Source of the DNA: Rhizodiscina lignyota
Taxonomy: Eukaryota > Ascomycota > Dothideomycetes > Aulographales > Rhizodiscinaceae
Direction of reading: 5' to 3'
Assembly: GCA_010015805.1 (NCBI GenBank)
Contig: ML978123.1
Span: 1-64,000, forward strand
Length of the DNA stretch: 64,000 nucleotides
Positions within the stretch are counted from its first letter, which is position 1. Every line of letters starts with the position of its first letter. The notes beneath the pieces were generated by a model, which did no database searches, had not been told where the DNA came from, and saw nothing but the letters and a program-made list of their open reading frames with translations. The position numbers and the translations under genes are program-made. Shown here piece after piece: positions 1 to 11,453 of this stretch.

Positions 1-1107
1 TGAAAAGATCAGTCAGCTTCGATGCGAATAGATTCGATGCAAATGGTTCAATATCTGAAGTCTACTCCGACCGTCGCGTCGGAGCGCCACGCTGAGGCTT
101 CAGTGCTGTGTTTGGCATAGCTCCGGATTTGGATTGGTGCTGTTGAACGCAGGGGCAGCGGATAGAGGGAAAGACACGGGGCAGATTAGCCGAGCGATTG
201 CCTTCGCAAACAGAATGGCGAGTTTCATATCTGCGAGTACCTGGATGCTGTTTTGCATAAGCAAGGGCAGATCGGCACAATGAATAGTCTTGAAGATGAC
301 AGCGAATGATGGAGTTTTTCAATTTCGACAGGGAAGACCACGTGGCTGAGTCTGGATGAGTTCAGGAGTGTCGAACGCGGCGAAGAATGTCAGAAGGCGA
401 TGTATGCGGCGGTCTTGATGGTTACGAAGCTGTCGCCATCGTGGTGGCAGCTTGCGCTGATGTCGAGCTTGTGCAGGAAATGGTGCAGAAGGACTCGCAA
501 AGGGTGCGGTTCCAAATCCCAAGCACGAGGGTCGCTCGCGTCGATAGACACCGCGGAAAGGAAAGGCGTGGAATAGCTTCTCGCTCATCTTTTGAAGGTC
601 GTTCGATCATTTTGTAAGTAGGAGGCTAGATTAGATATTAAAGGTTCGCTTAACAGCATGCTATTAGCACAATCCAGTAGAGTTGAGACATTTCCATTTA
701 TCTCATTCTTCTGAGAATACAAGACTGGAGACTCCTTAAAGTGAGTGGGCGTTGTCGCTAACTCTGAAGCTCCATTGTGCTCCAGCCATATCGAGCAGAG
801 CATACTGCGCGGAAATGGTGCCGGAAAATCAGGCAAGATCATTGAAAACAGTGAAGCTCTACGATGCTGTAAGTGACCTGACCATGCCGCTGCGCGCAAG
901 GGCTAAAGGAGAGGAGGCCAGGAGCAGGGGGCGGTGCCGGAGAATCAATAACGCGCGCGGAATGAGATCCGGCAAATCTTCGGTATCCTACGTCAAAGTG
1001 TTTTGCCAAGACTACGAAATATAATAACAAACGCGACACCCTCCTCCTCCAGCCTTCTCAGACTCTCGCAAACACGAACAGCACGCGTCCAGCGTCACGC
1101 ACTGGAA
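1..1107. other. Intergenic, no supported gene
   Basis: Only short overlapping open frames on both strands, none with a recognisable motif, plausible splicing or clear coding bias. The last part (about 1020-1107) is the likely promoter and leader of the downstream heptad-repeat gene. I see no repeat or RNA gene. Confidence 0.5.
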
Positions 1108-2080
1108 ATGCAAAGCAATAAACCCAACATCGTCCCCTGCGATAGTTCTCAAGTTCCAGACAAGATTCGCGTCAAAGTGGACAATATGAAGGAAATGAAG
1201 GAAAAGGACGAACAGGAGCAGTCTGAGGTATTATCACGCTGCTCCGTAGAGAGAACTAAGATTACAATCTCAGGCGCGCGGATCTCGTCACCTTCCAACT
1301 AGACAAAGTGCATCCGCCGAAGGACAGAAAGATGGCGAGCAGAAGGACGGTGACGAGGATCCAAAACTCTTGAAGAAGAAGCTGCAGGAATTGGAGGCTA
1401 AGCTTGAGGCCACGAAGGTTGATCTCCTGGCTACGACAAGTGATCTCATGGCCACGAAATATGACCTTGCGGCTACGAAGAATGATCTTGCAGCGACGAA
1501 GAATGACTTCGCCGCGACGAAGAACCATCATGCAGCCACGAAGCGCGAGCTTACCGGTACGAAGAGCCAGCTCATGGCCAAAATGAAGGTAGACACGAAT
1601 GTGATGTACGAGCTCGCGGCTACGAAGAACAATTACGCAGTCATGATCGACGAGTTCACCGCTGTGAGAAGCGAACTTGTGGCCGAAAGGAAGCTGGCCG
1701 CCAGTGTGATGGAGGAGCTCGCGGCTACGAAGAGCGAGCTCGCAGCCCAGAGGAATTTGATGGCAGCTACGAAGTCGGGACTCGCATCTGCCAAGAGTGT
1801 GACCGCCTCTACCATGAACGAGCTCTCGGCTTCGAGGAAGGAGACTGCGGCCGTGCAGGCTGTGCTCGCTGCTACGAAGAAGGATACCGCAGCTCTGCAG
1901 AGGGAACTCTCGGCCAAGAGGGACGAGCTCGTGGCTGTGAACCTCCGCGTTCACCATCTCAATATGGACATGAGGAACCTGAAGATGGAGTTGTCGTCCA
2001 TGCAAGATTATGTTATCTTCATGCATTCCGGAGAAGACGTGCATTCCGACGAGGCAGAGAAGTCTTGTGATCAGCATTAA
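1108..2080 (+). CDS. Heptad-repeat coiled-coil protein (2 exons)
   Basis: Predicted 308-residue protein. Exons 1108-1227 and 1274-2080; the 46-bp intron (1228-1273) is GT-AG, phase 0, with an ACTAAG branch-like site. The ATG at 1108 is the first good in-frame start; an earlier in-frame ATG at 1003 would add 35 residues. From about residue 75 the protein is a chain of more than twenty degenerate 7-residue units of the type ATKxxLA (variants ATKNDLA, ATKSELA, SAKSVTA), so Leu/Met/Phe and Ala recur at fixed heptad spacing: a long parallel coiled coil. At DNA level this is a diverged 21-bp minisatellite (gctacgaagaatgatcttgca type). The N-terminus is polar and charged, with Lys/Glu-rich MKEMKEKDEQEQ; there is no signal peptide or membrane segment. 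Function unknown. Rod-like scaffold or tether is an inference from shape only. The neighbour P450 is in the same direction 1.3 kb away with no obvious link. Confidence 0.6.
1375..1960 (+). repeat. Degenerate 21-bp tandem repeat inside the coiled-coil gene
   Basis: Successive 21-bp units built on GCYACGAAGAAYGAYCTYGC keep the reading frame and encode ATKxxLA heptads. Units near 1400-1540 are the most alike; later units are interrupted by 14-residue spacers. This suggests expansion by unequal exchange followed by divergence. Confidence 0.7.
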
Positions 2081-3357
2081 ACGTGACATTAAAGAGCATC
2101 ACCGTGCTCAACGGGAAGTGTCAATGGGAGAGATCTCACCGAATTGGCTGTCGATTATGGCGGTGAACTGGGAAGCAGGTATGAACAGCACATGATGAGG
2201 GACATAACGAAGGTCGGGCAGTATTCTATCCCAGAGTTGTTGATAAGGACTCTGCATAGTGTCTTAACACTCAATAAGACTTCAACCTTCGTTGGTAAAG
2301 CTTTTGAAAAGAAAAAATAGTGTTTACATGTTCCGTGACTGTACAAAACCAGAATGCTCCCTGAATGGGACCTCGCTAGCCATGGCAACAGAGTACCAGA
2401 ACACGTGAAAGCCCACATCTTAGTCTATTCCCTTGACAGTAGGAGAATTGATTCCTGGTGGCGGGCGAGTAATGGTCCAATGTGTCTGCAACAATCTGGA
2501 AAGCCCTCAGATGAGGTGAATGAGGTGAATCAGATTTGTCATGACCGTACCTGCACGTGCGGAGTACAGGGTTTCAAACCAACAATCGTACTTTAGCAAT
2601 ACCCAACCTCGTATCATCACTCTTCCGATTCTACCAACTTTCAGCTACATAGTCTACATGCGTGTTCGTGTGTGCTCCAGCTTATTGGCAACTCAATGTG
2701 ACTGTTTCTGCTGGAAAAAGACGCCAGTTTGCCAGTCATTAAAAACTTCTCCTGCGGAACGCGGTCTCTTCTCCCCCGACAGATGACATCCATGGACCAT
2801 AAGCTCGCGAAGAATACCTCACAGCCTAAGTCTCTCCCAATATCGCAATTCCTCCAAATGGGTGCCTTATATAAGTTTCAAGCAGTACCATAATCCTAAT
2901 GGAGGAAGAGTCTCGGGCTGACATCACAGCTCTCGGTGAGCGCCTGACATAATACGCTGACCCTTTCCACCATACAAGCGAGCAGGGCAAGTAGACTGAT
3001 TTGAATATATTTGCGTTTTGGATTCGTTATACGTCGACCGCTATTTCTCTTGTGGAGATTCTGGTTAAGTACTTGGATACACCACGCGCTATATCCTTTT
3101 CTTCTTCATACAGGCCTCGCCGGGCTGAAATAAGAATTCGAACCAAGGCTATTTAGAAGTAAATCGAAGGCACGTTCCGCGAAAACTTGACTCCAAGTGT
3201 TATGCAGGAATCGAAGTGGCATTGACCCAGCACCGCAGCTTACAGCAGTACCCTGATCAGTACTGTCTTCCCAGCACACCAGCATCGCATTGAAATACTA
3301 TACTAAATCATAAGTTTTCGGATTGCATCGCGTGGTCATCTTTCGCAAAAGCTCAAT
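2081..3357. other. Intergenic, no supported gene
   Basis: Short open frames only. A TATATAAG string at about 2870 lies nearly 500 bp before the P450 start, so it may not be its TATA box. The region 3125-3145 has a B-box-like string on the minus strand (GGTTCGAATTC) but no partner A box. Confidence 0.5.
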
Positions 3358-4959
3358 ATGGCAAATTGGATATCCAACATTGACCTCTGGACTATCACAC
3401 CTCGTCTATGCCTAGCAGTGAGTGAAGTCCATGTCTACTTTATCTCCCGTATGCACGCTCTGATTCCGTCAGTTCCTCATATACATCGCCTCCACAGCAT
3501 TTTACAATGTGTTTCTCCACCCACTCCGCAATTTCCCAGGGCCGAGACTCTGGGCGGCATTCCGCTTACCACAAGTCCTCTGCCGCCTCATGGGAAAGCG
3601 TGCGTTCAAGATGCTCGAGTTGCACGAAAAGTACGGCGACATTGTACGCATCGGTCCCGACCAACTTAGCATTGTCAAGTCCGAGGCATGGAAGCAGATA
3701 TACTCGTACGACCACGGCAAGTACACGTTCAAAAAGCACCCCCGAATGTACTCTTCCTGGGAGGAGTCGCACAACATCGTCGACGCGGCGGGCAAGAACC
3801 ACGCGCGCGTGAGACGCGCACTGCTGCCTGCTTTCACTGACAAGTCGATCAAGGAGATGGAGCCGCTGATCCAGAAGAATGTTGACCACCTCATCGAGTA
3901 TCTCTCTAGTGCGCAAAGGTCCAAGGAGAAGCCGGAGATGTGCTCCGTATACGCATTCACGACGACGGACATCATCACAGACATCGCGTCCCTCCAACGC
4001 CCATACCTCCTCGACACCCTCGACCGCTCACAAGTCATCTTCGCCACATGGACCGAATATTGGCTGCTCCAGCTCGTATGCGCCTTCCGCTACTGGCCGA
4101 CCGCAGACTTCTTCTTTCGTCGTCTCGTACTCACACCCGTCTTGTTCTTCCTCATGAGCGGCAAAATGTCACTCGACAGTCTATCGAAGGAGCAGAGCGG
4201 GAAAGAGAGAACGGACCTCTGGAGCTTGGCCCAAAAAGACGAGAACGGAGACGTAAACTTGTCACCAGCGGAGATTCATGGCAATGGCGAGATCTTGACG
4301 ATCGCGGGGGCAGAAACCACATCGACGACCATTTCCGCGCTGACGTGGTATGCGCTGAAGGCGCCCGACAAGATGGCGAAGCTCACTGCGGAAATTCGCA
4401 CGGCGTTTGAGCGCCCGGAGGGTATCACACTTAACAGCGTCCAGTCCTTACCGTACCTCAACGCAGGCCTTCGGGAGGCGTTGCGCCTGCATCCGGCTGT
4501 GGCAGGGAACCTGCTCAGGATCACGCCCAAGAATGGCGCGACGGTGTGCGGGGAGACGCTGCCAGGAGGTATTGAGATATCCATGCCGCCGTACGCTATG
4601 GGGCATATTCCGTCGTATTGGCAGGATGTGGACAAGTTTATTCCGGAGCGCTGGATTGATCCGCTGAATTCGCCGTACGCGTCGGATAGGCGGGATGCGT
4701 CGCAGCCATTTTCTTTGGGACCGCAGAGCTGTATTGGCGAACGGTAAGTTTTAAGTTAACAACATGGGTGGAATGTACCGAGTGTGTGCTGACCAGATAT
4801 GGCAGACTGGCATGGCATCAAGCCCGCCTCATCCTCACGAAGATGTTCTGGCATTTCGACTTCGTACTCTGCGACGACAAGCAGAACTGGCCCAATCAGA
4901 ACGAGATGATAGGTTGGAGGAGGAACGCGCTGAATGTCGAGGTCCACAGAAGGCCTTGA
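3358..4959 (+). CDS. Cytochrome P450 monooxygenase, microsomal (3 exons)
   Basis: Predicted 494 residues, normal for a fungal microsomal P450. Exons 3358-3417, 3473-4743 and 4806-4959; introns of 55 and 62 bp with GTGAGT and GTAAGT donors. The short first exon is supported because it joins in frame to FLIYIASTAFYNVFLHPL, giving the N-terminal anchor followed by the proline-rich hinge FPGPRLW. Seen in order: C-helix WEESH region, I-helix AGAETTS (about 298-304), K-helix ExxR as EALR (355-358), PERW (411-414), and heme loop FSLGPQSCIGER with the ligand Cys at about 440. The usual Arg two residues before the Cys is Gln. The L-helix (LAWHQARLILTKMFW) comes from exon 3. Overall style resembles the fungal CYP65/isotrichodermin C-15 hydroxylase-like group. 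Substrate cannot be told; no polyketide, terpene or peptide synthase lies in the window, so a role in a secondary-metabolite cluster is not supported here. Confidence 0.93.
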
Positions 4960-5702
4960 TACAGGCACGAGAGTGAGAAGACACTTGATCCCCGACGGAC
5001 ATTAAAGATTAGTTATGCTCTTCAATTTAGAGTAGGCGAGAGCATCGTTGAAAGTTCATTATGATTCATATTAGCCCATGTGTATTAAAGCGATGTCTTC
5101 AATAAACAAAACCAGTCTTTGTTGTAGTGACTGCATCGGATGTCAGAATATACCCTTAATTCACCTTAAAGTCTCATCATCATTTCTAAGCCCTACTTAT
5201 CGCATCGAGAATGGGTAACACAATCCTCCGGTATTGCCGTCGATCTCATAATCATTGCCGTGCGAGCAACGTCACATATCCAATTGCACAATGGAAGCAA
5301 AATTCTAGTCAAGACAACATGTATTACGTCGATCACCACCCTCGACTAAACCTGCCAATATACACATTTCGAATTAAGTTCTTTGTGTGAGAAGCCCTCA
5401 ATCCCACCTTCCATCCTGAGAGTACCACCAGATGCAAAAAGAGCAAGAAGTCAAAGACCGACTGAAAAGAAACAACCGAAGAGAGTTACAAAACAAACGC
5501 CAGTATGCAAGAGTTTCCCTTCATTCCCTTTGTGAAGTCCCAATGATTCCGTTTTTGTGCAATGTTGTGCTGTCGCAAGTCAAAAGTTCAAGAAAAGTCA
5601 AAATCCGCCGCGTAATCTCATCATTACAACAGCTTCCATCATCACTTCACCAAGCGTCAAATCAACTCACAACCTGCCCTATCACTCTTCCATATCAGCA
5701 GG
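4960..5702. other. Convergent 3' regions
   Basis: Holds the 3' ends of the P450 (plus) and the class V chitin synthase (minus). An AATAAA at 5101-5106, about 140 bp after the P450 stop, is a plausible polyadenylation signal. Only short open frames otherwise. Confidence 0.5.
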
Positions 5703-8700
5703 CTATAACTGCCCGCTAATAACCGCCTCCGTCGCGCTGCCAATATACGCCTTCTTCGCATCAAGCGCAACGCCAAACCTCCTCTCCAGCTCCATCTTAA
5801 CGCTCTTCTTCGTCACAGTCATCAGATCCGCAGCGCGCAGAATATCTCTAATCTCCGCGAGGATGGCATCGTCGCTCGGCAGATTCATCATATCGTGCAT
5901 CTCGAGATTCTCGTTGCCATAGCCATGCATGTACTGGCTGTTCGCAAGGCTAAGCCTCGATCCCGAGTTAAAGCGTGGCATATCGAGCTGCGACATTGGG
6001 CGCGAGGGTGTGCCCATGCCTCCGCCGTATTCAGACGGGGAGCGACCACCGGGTGGGCCGTAACCTGCGAAAGAGCGAGTACCGTAGGAGATGCCCGAGA
6101 CTTCGGAGCGGTCGTCGCGCGCAGTCTGAGCCTCCCAAAGCTCGGCCTGGTATTCCTCCCACTTCTTCTTGGGGATGCTCTTGGGATCGAATTTGCCTTC
6201 ATCCGAAACAATGACTTTCTGGCCCTTTTCACCAGTCACAACACGAGTGTTGCCCCATGAGAAGTCGTCCATATGCCAGAAGGCGAACAGAGGCAAACCG
6301 CAGGAGAAGACGGGTGTAGCGAGGATGTAGATGATCATCCAGCCGATCATCTCCCATTTCCTGCGGAGGATGAAGATGATGGCTTGGAGACCGTAAATCG
6401 CACCGAGGAGAATGAAGGCAGTTATGGGGACGACGCTGCTGTCACGTACGAGCAGCACGATCAGGTAGGCGATGTAGCCAACGATGACAGGTTGCACGAC
6501 GGTGGACAGCAAGTCGAGGAACACGACGAAGCGCATGGAGAAGCAGCAGAAACCGCAAAGTTGCTGCAAGGGGATAAGCTCAATGAGGTTATGTACGGTC
6601 GAGTTGATCCATCTGCGGCGCTGGGACATGAACACCGCCCAGCTATCGGGAGCAATGGTCCAGGCGTGCGCGCGGAAGATGTATTTCGTCTTGTATTTGG
6701 AGTGGAACTTGAGCAGCAGTGTCGTGAGATAACGATCCTCGCCCAAGTGCAGCAGGTTCTTCATGTGCAGGGTATCAACGCGGATTTCTGAGTAGGCTTC
6801 GACGACTTCCTTGCTGACAAAGAGCGGCTTTCCGGTCTCGGCGGCGCGGATGCGGTACATAGAGAAACAACCGGGGAGACAGGTAATGGAACCAAAGAGC
6901 GATTCGAAGGCCTTGGTCAGGTTGTGCGAGATGTAGTATTCATAGACCTGCATCATCGTGATGAACGAGGCTTTTGCGTTGGTTAGAGCAGTTTCACCGC
7001 ACACGCCGACGATGCGAGTGTCGTGGAGGAAGGACGAGACCATGCGAGTAGCGGAGTCTGGAGCGACGACGGTATCGGCGTCAATCTGGAAGAGGAATTC
7101 GTAGAATGTCGGGTTGACGCCGATGATGTTTCGAATCTGGTGATGCATTTCGAGCTCGAGAGGCGTCATGGGCAGGTTGTAGTGGACACGATTGAGGAAG
7201 CGCATGAGTAGCATTTGCGAATCACGCTTGCCACGATTACCAGGCCTGCACAATAAAGTTAGCATCTGGGTGTGCTCATAGTATCAGAGAATAAATGGCT
7301 TACTTTGAGACCTCGCTCGGCTTGCCAACTTTGACGATCACCAAGAACGGGACGATGTGGCCTTGGACCTCGTACAAGCCACTGTAAACCTTACCCATGT
7401 TGTGCTGCTTCATACCCTCACCAAGGGACTCAAAGCTGAGCGGTTCTGGATCTACTGTCTCGCTCACACCAAGAATGTCCAACACGATGCGCGGCGTAGG
7501 CCTATCGTTGCCTTGGCCGATAATCATGCCGTCACAAATAACAACCAGGAGTTTCCTCTTGTCATCATACCTCATCCTCGAGAGAGAGTCAATGGCACGT
7601 CTCAGCGAATCTTCATCCTCAGTATACGCGGGCACAGTACACATGACGAACTTGTCGAGGTTCTCGGGTATGTTTCTCTTGCCAAACTGCAGCGCAGCCA
7701 AGAACTTGAATCCAATGACACTGACGAGCATAATGGAAATTGCGAGCAAGAGGTACTTGGCGAACTGACACTGCGTCGAGTTACGAGTGTCGACGTCACC
7801 GACGTAGAAGAGGTTGTCGAGACAGACCTGTTGTCGGGCCTTAACATCAGCGTTGAGGTTGAGGTCTTGCCAATACTTCGAAATGTCTTGACCGGCACGA
7901 CCAGAGAAGAGCTGCACGACGAGAGGGTCCATGAAATCAGAGTCGGGTGCCTGAGCTGGAGGTTTCTCGCCAGCTTTGTAGCGTGGCTGACGTCCACCAG
8001 GGACATAATCCGTCAAGTCGTACACGCGGCTATTGAGGATTGCAATGGCATTTTGCTTGCTCGCCAGAGTCTTGAGATACGTTGGCGAGAAACCAATGCG
8101 GCCCTTCATGTAGTTTGCCTTGAGGTAAATCTGCTGCTCCCACCACCAATCCGGACGCGAATCATTCGTGAACCAGCGGAAGTCGTGATACTTGGCGTTG
8201 TTATCTGTAGTGCTGATCAAGTTGCCCGAGTTGGTATAGTTGGAATTCTTGTAGTTCAGCTGCACAGCATCGTCGACGCTGCCAGTGACACCATTGCAGA
8301 GAGCAGAGACTTGGACCGGGAAGATGTTGGTTGCATCCGTGCCAGCATATTTCTTCAGAGCCGACTCCGGAACAATGTTCGGATAGTGGACGGGCATGAA
8401 GGCACCGAGGTCGTAGACAATACCACGCATGGCAACGTAAGAGTTGTGGCCGCTCTTGCCGTTGTGACTAGACAATTCCTGCTGCGAAAAGACGTGTTGA
8501 GTGGGGCAGATGAGTTCCGGCAGGCCGATCATGAAAAACAGCACGAACGCGCAGCTGAGCCAGATCAAGAAGTTGATGGCGACCTTTTCTCTCCAGGCAA
8601 CGCGGACGTCTTTACGGGTCATCTTGCCGACGTACCTGATCAGGAATTCGGGGATGAAGAAGGTCATCAGGTAAACGATAAAGACCCATCTCTTCCTGCT

Positions 8701-11453
8701 GCCGGAGATAGGGTGCTCATCAACGACATCCATCTTCGATTCCTGGGTCTTCTCGGCCATCTGCTCCTTGGTGTCGAGGCCACGGAACATGTCACCGCCG
8801 TTGAGAGCGCTTGCACCAGCCTCTGAGCGGAGGTCAATCTCTTTGCTACCGAAGTACTCGGCACCCTTGACGTCGTTGTTGTAGAACGATCCCGGGGTCG
8901 CAGTTTGAGAGTGGTCTATGAGGCGGAGTCGTGAGTCAGTTTTACCAGGCATTCCAGGTGACAGGAAGGCATCGTCGTTAACATCCTCGGACGATCCAGC
9001 ACCCATGTAGCGACTCTGAGCACCTGGCGCAGGGAGAGCGGGAAGGTTGGCGATGTCGAGCCAGACTCTCTCACTCAAGAAGACACCAGTAGTACCAACT
9101 CTGGCCTCATTGCCTGGCCATCTCCTCTCGTCCAGGATCATCTCGGCCTTCTCCTTCTCGCTACCGACGATGACTGTTTCACCCTCGGCAAGACCCAAGA
9201 ACTCGTTGAAAGGCAGAAAAACGCTAAAGTCAGCATTGCGCAGTCTTTGACTGATCTCCGCAATACCAAATGTCTGGACCTGTGTTCGCACGCACTTACT
9301 GTCGAACTGGTTGGCAATCTTTCGATCGTTCGGCTTCAGGCAGAAGACGAAGTAAGAGTTCATGTTGGCAGCATTCAGAGACTTGATGATGTTGGTCAAG
9401 CTGGAGAGGTACTGAGCGCTGACGCCCTGCTCAGAGCCAGGGGTTGTCTTGCCACCGCGACCCGGTTTGCTCTCGTCACTGATATTGCTAAGAGTGTCCT
9501 CATCCTGGCCGAAAAGTTTGCGTTTGGTACCTGACCGCTGTAATTGCTGGAACTTCTTGCGAGACATGCTCGGCATACGCATTGGTTTAGACGAGACGGA
9601 TGCTTGGACGATAGCACTCCTCTCCTGTGGGTGAGACACGGTGTTGAGCGCTTTCTGTCCGAAGAGATCGCGGATGAAGTCGCTGTGGGTTGTCCTGATG
9701 AGGTTCAAAAGGTCACCAGAGATGACTTCTGCGTTTTGCTCAAGGAGACCTTCCGTGGGGTAGTCAACTTCTCCAGCAAAGTGCTTGACCTTGAAGAATG
9801 CGGCAGCATTTGGCGTAGAGAAGTTGGTGCCTGGGGCAACGACGGTGGCAGGACTGACTTCAATGGCAGGGTTGCGGCCATCGAAACGCTTGCGGAGGGT
9901 CTCCACAAGTTGCATGTCAGTCTTACTACGACGCATCTGGTCATCGAGGATAGTCAAAAGTCCGTTACTTGGCTTGAGAAGACCCTTGACAGCATCAGAA
10001 TTATCGTAGTAGTTTGTGATGGGAATGGCCACATCCTCGGACTCGAGCAGATCAGCTGCATGCTGGAAGAAGCTGTCCAAGCAAAAGTTGTACAATCCCT
10101 CGTTCGCTGCGTTGTTGAGAAGTTGATCCAAGGTATAGCCAGTTGAGGATTGGGGAGCAAAACCTGGGAAGTCGACAATTGAGACTGTGTTTTGGACCGA
10201 GTCTTCTGGTGCACAGATCTTCTGGTTAATCGTCTCCGTAACGTAAGCCACGAGCAGCGTATACAGAGTCCTTGCAAGCTCGTCGGCATTTTCACGCGCA
10301 CCGCGAGGATCCAGCATCACTGTTACTCGTTCCCGATGAATGGTTCGCGACTTGTTTCCAAGACTCCTCTCGAGATCGGCGGGTGTCAGGCCCAGGAAAG
10401 CAGCCACAGCTTCTAGCTCTTCCTTGTTCTTAACCACAGTAACATCTTGACCACCTTCATGAGAGTACCCGCCACTGTCGTCTGCTTGTGGCGTGGTCGA
10501 CTTCTCAGTGGTAAAGTCCAATTGACCAAGATGGAGGATTGCTGCAAGAACTTGGCAAATTTCTGCAATGTCTGTCCGTGGAAATTCAAGCTTCCTCAGA
10601 GCAGTCTTGAAGTCTTGGAATTGCTGTGCGTCGTTGATACCAATCTTCATTTGCGTCGGGTGGCCAAGGTACCTCCATCGCTTTCCACCCATTGACGTTC
10701 TGTTTCCAGCATCCATGGTGATGGCACCAGGATTATTCAGAGCCAAGTGGGCCTTCTCGGCCACACTTGTGCCCGCCAGAAGGTAGTAGAATATGTGAAA
10801 GTTGCGTTCTCCGGTCGGTACGGAGGCAACTCGACTGCGTTCAAGCCTGTGGTCGAGTAGCTTTCCACCGACCAAAGTCGGAGCCATGGATGTTGCTGTG
10901 TCATATTGAAGCTCGAAGAACAAACCAGCCTTGGAAGCGGTAAGGGTGGTCGCGCTCTTGGTCGTGGTCAAAGAGTCGAAAACGAAGGAGGCATACGAGA
11001 GCTTTTGGGAAAGTGGAGTGGAAGAGTACGTGAGGATGTTCGACAATGCGTGGGAGCGGAGTGTGGTCTTTCCAGAGCCAGATTCACCACTGGAAGCCTA
11101 TTGTTAGTAAAACTATTCCAAACAAGGCAGGGAGCTTGAGATTGCACCCCAAAAAGGACTTACAGGAACAGTATGGCTTGATTCTCAGCACGATGGCCGA
11201 GTCTTGCCCACACTCGAGATGCCAACTCTCGTGTGGCACCGTATCCACTCTCGTCTGGCTCGCCATTTGCACTCTTGGTGGAGCTCGAGTAGTTGTTTAT
11301 CGCGATGATAGCCTGAGACGAGAGGCGGGAAATGGGGAGATGCGCATGGAACCGGCTCGCGAGATGTGCGGTGAGGTGAGTATCGGACTGGAGATGTGCA
11401 GGAAGCGAAGGTAGCGACGCCTGAGCGTGCTGCGGCGGGCCGCTGAGTGACAT
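5703..11453 (-). CDS. csmA: Class V chitin synthase with myosin motor-like head (3 exons)
   Basis: Predicted 1872 residues. Exons 11453-11164, 11089-7304 and 7245-5703; introns of 74 and 58 bp, the first with a perfect TACTAAC branch site. Makes chitin from UDP-GlcNAc at the plasma membrane; in the family the head binds actin and helps place the enzyme at hyphal tips and septa. N-terminal motor-like domain (about 98-770) carries an intact P-loop GESGSGKT at 98-105, rebuilt across intron 1. Then membrane segments (about 897-914 and 934-953), a cytochrome b5-like region (about 960-1150), another membrane segment (about 1209-1228) and the GT2 catalytic domain: [37 protein letters not shown] (about 1414), GEDRYL (about 1527) and QRRRW (about 1567-1571). 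Further membrane helices follow, and a DEK_C-type tail ends the protein. Length and domain order match Aspergillus CsmA-type enzymes. It diverges from the class VII gene. Confidence 0.97.

Noticed and set aside
1262-2089. 275-codon ORF antisense to the heptad gene
   Set aside because: It is the mirror of a repeat that lacks stops; its His/Arg/Leu-rich text has no domain, and the plus strand has intron and coding logic.
3125-3150. Minus-strand B box GGTTCGAATTC
   Set aside because: No A box at a sensible distance and no stem pairing.
3358-4959. A secondary-metabolite cluster around the P450
   Set aside because: No polyketide synthase, peptide synthetase, terpene synthase, transporter or cluster regulator nearby.
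7357-8826. 489-codon ORF on the plus strand inside the class V chitin synthase
   Set aside because: Fully antisense to the catalytic and cytochrome b5-like part of a certain gene; no motif of its own.
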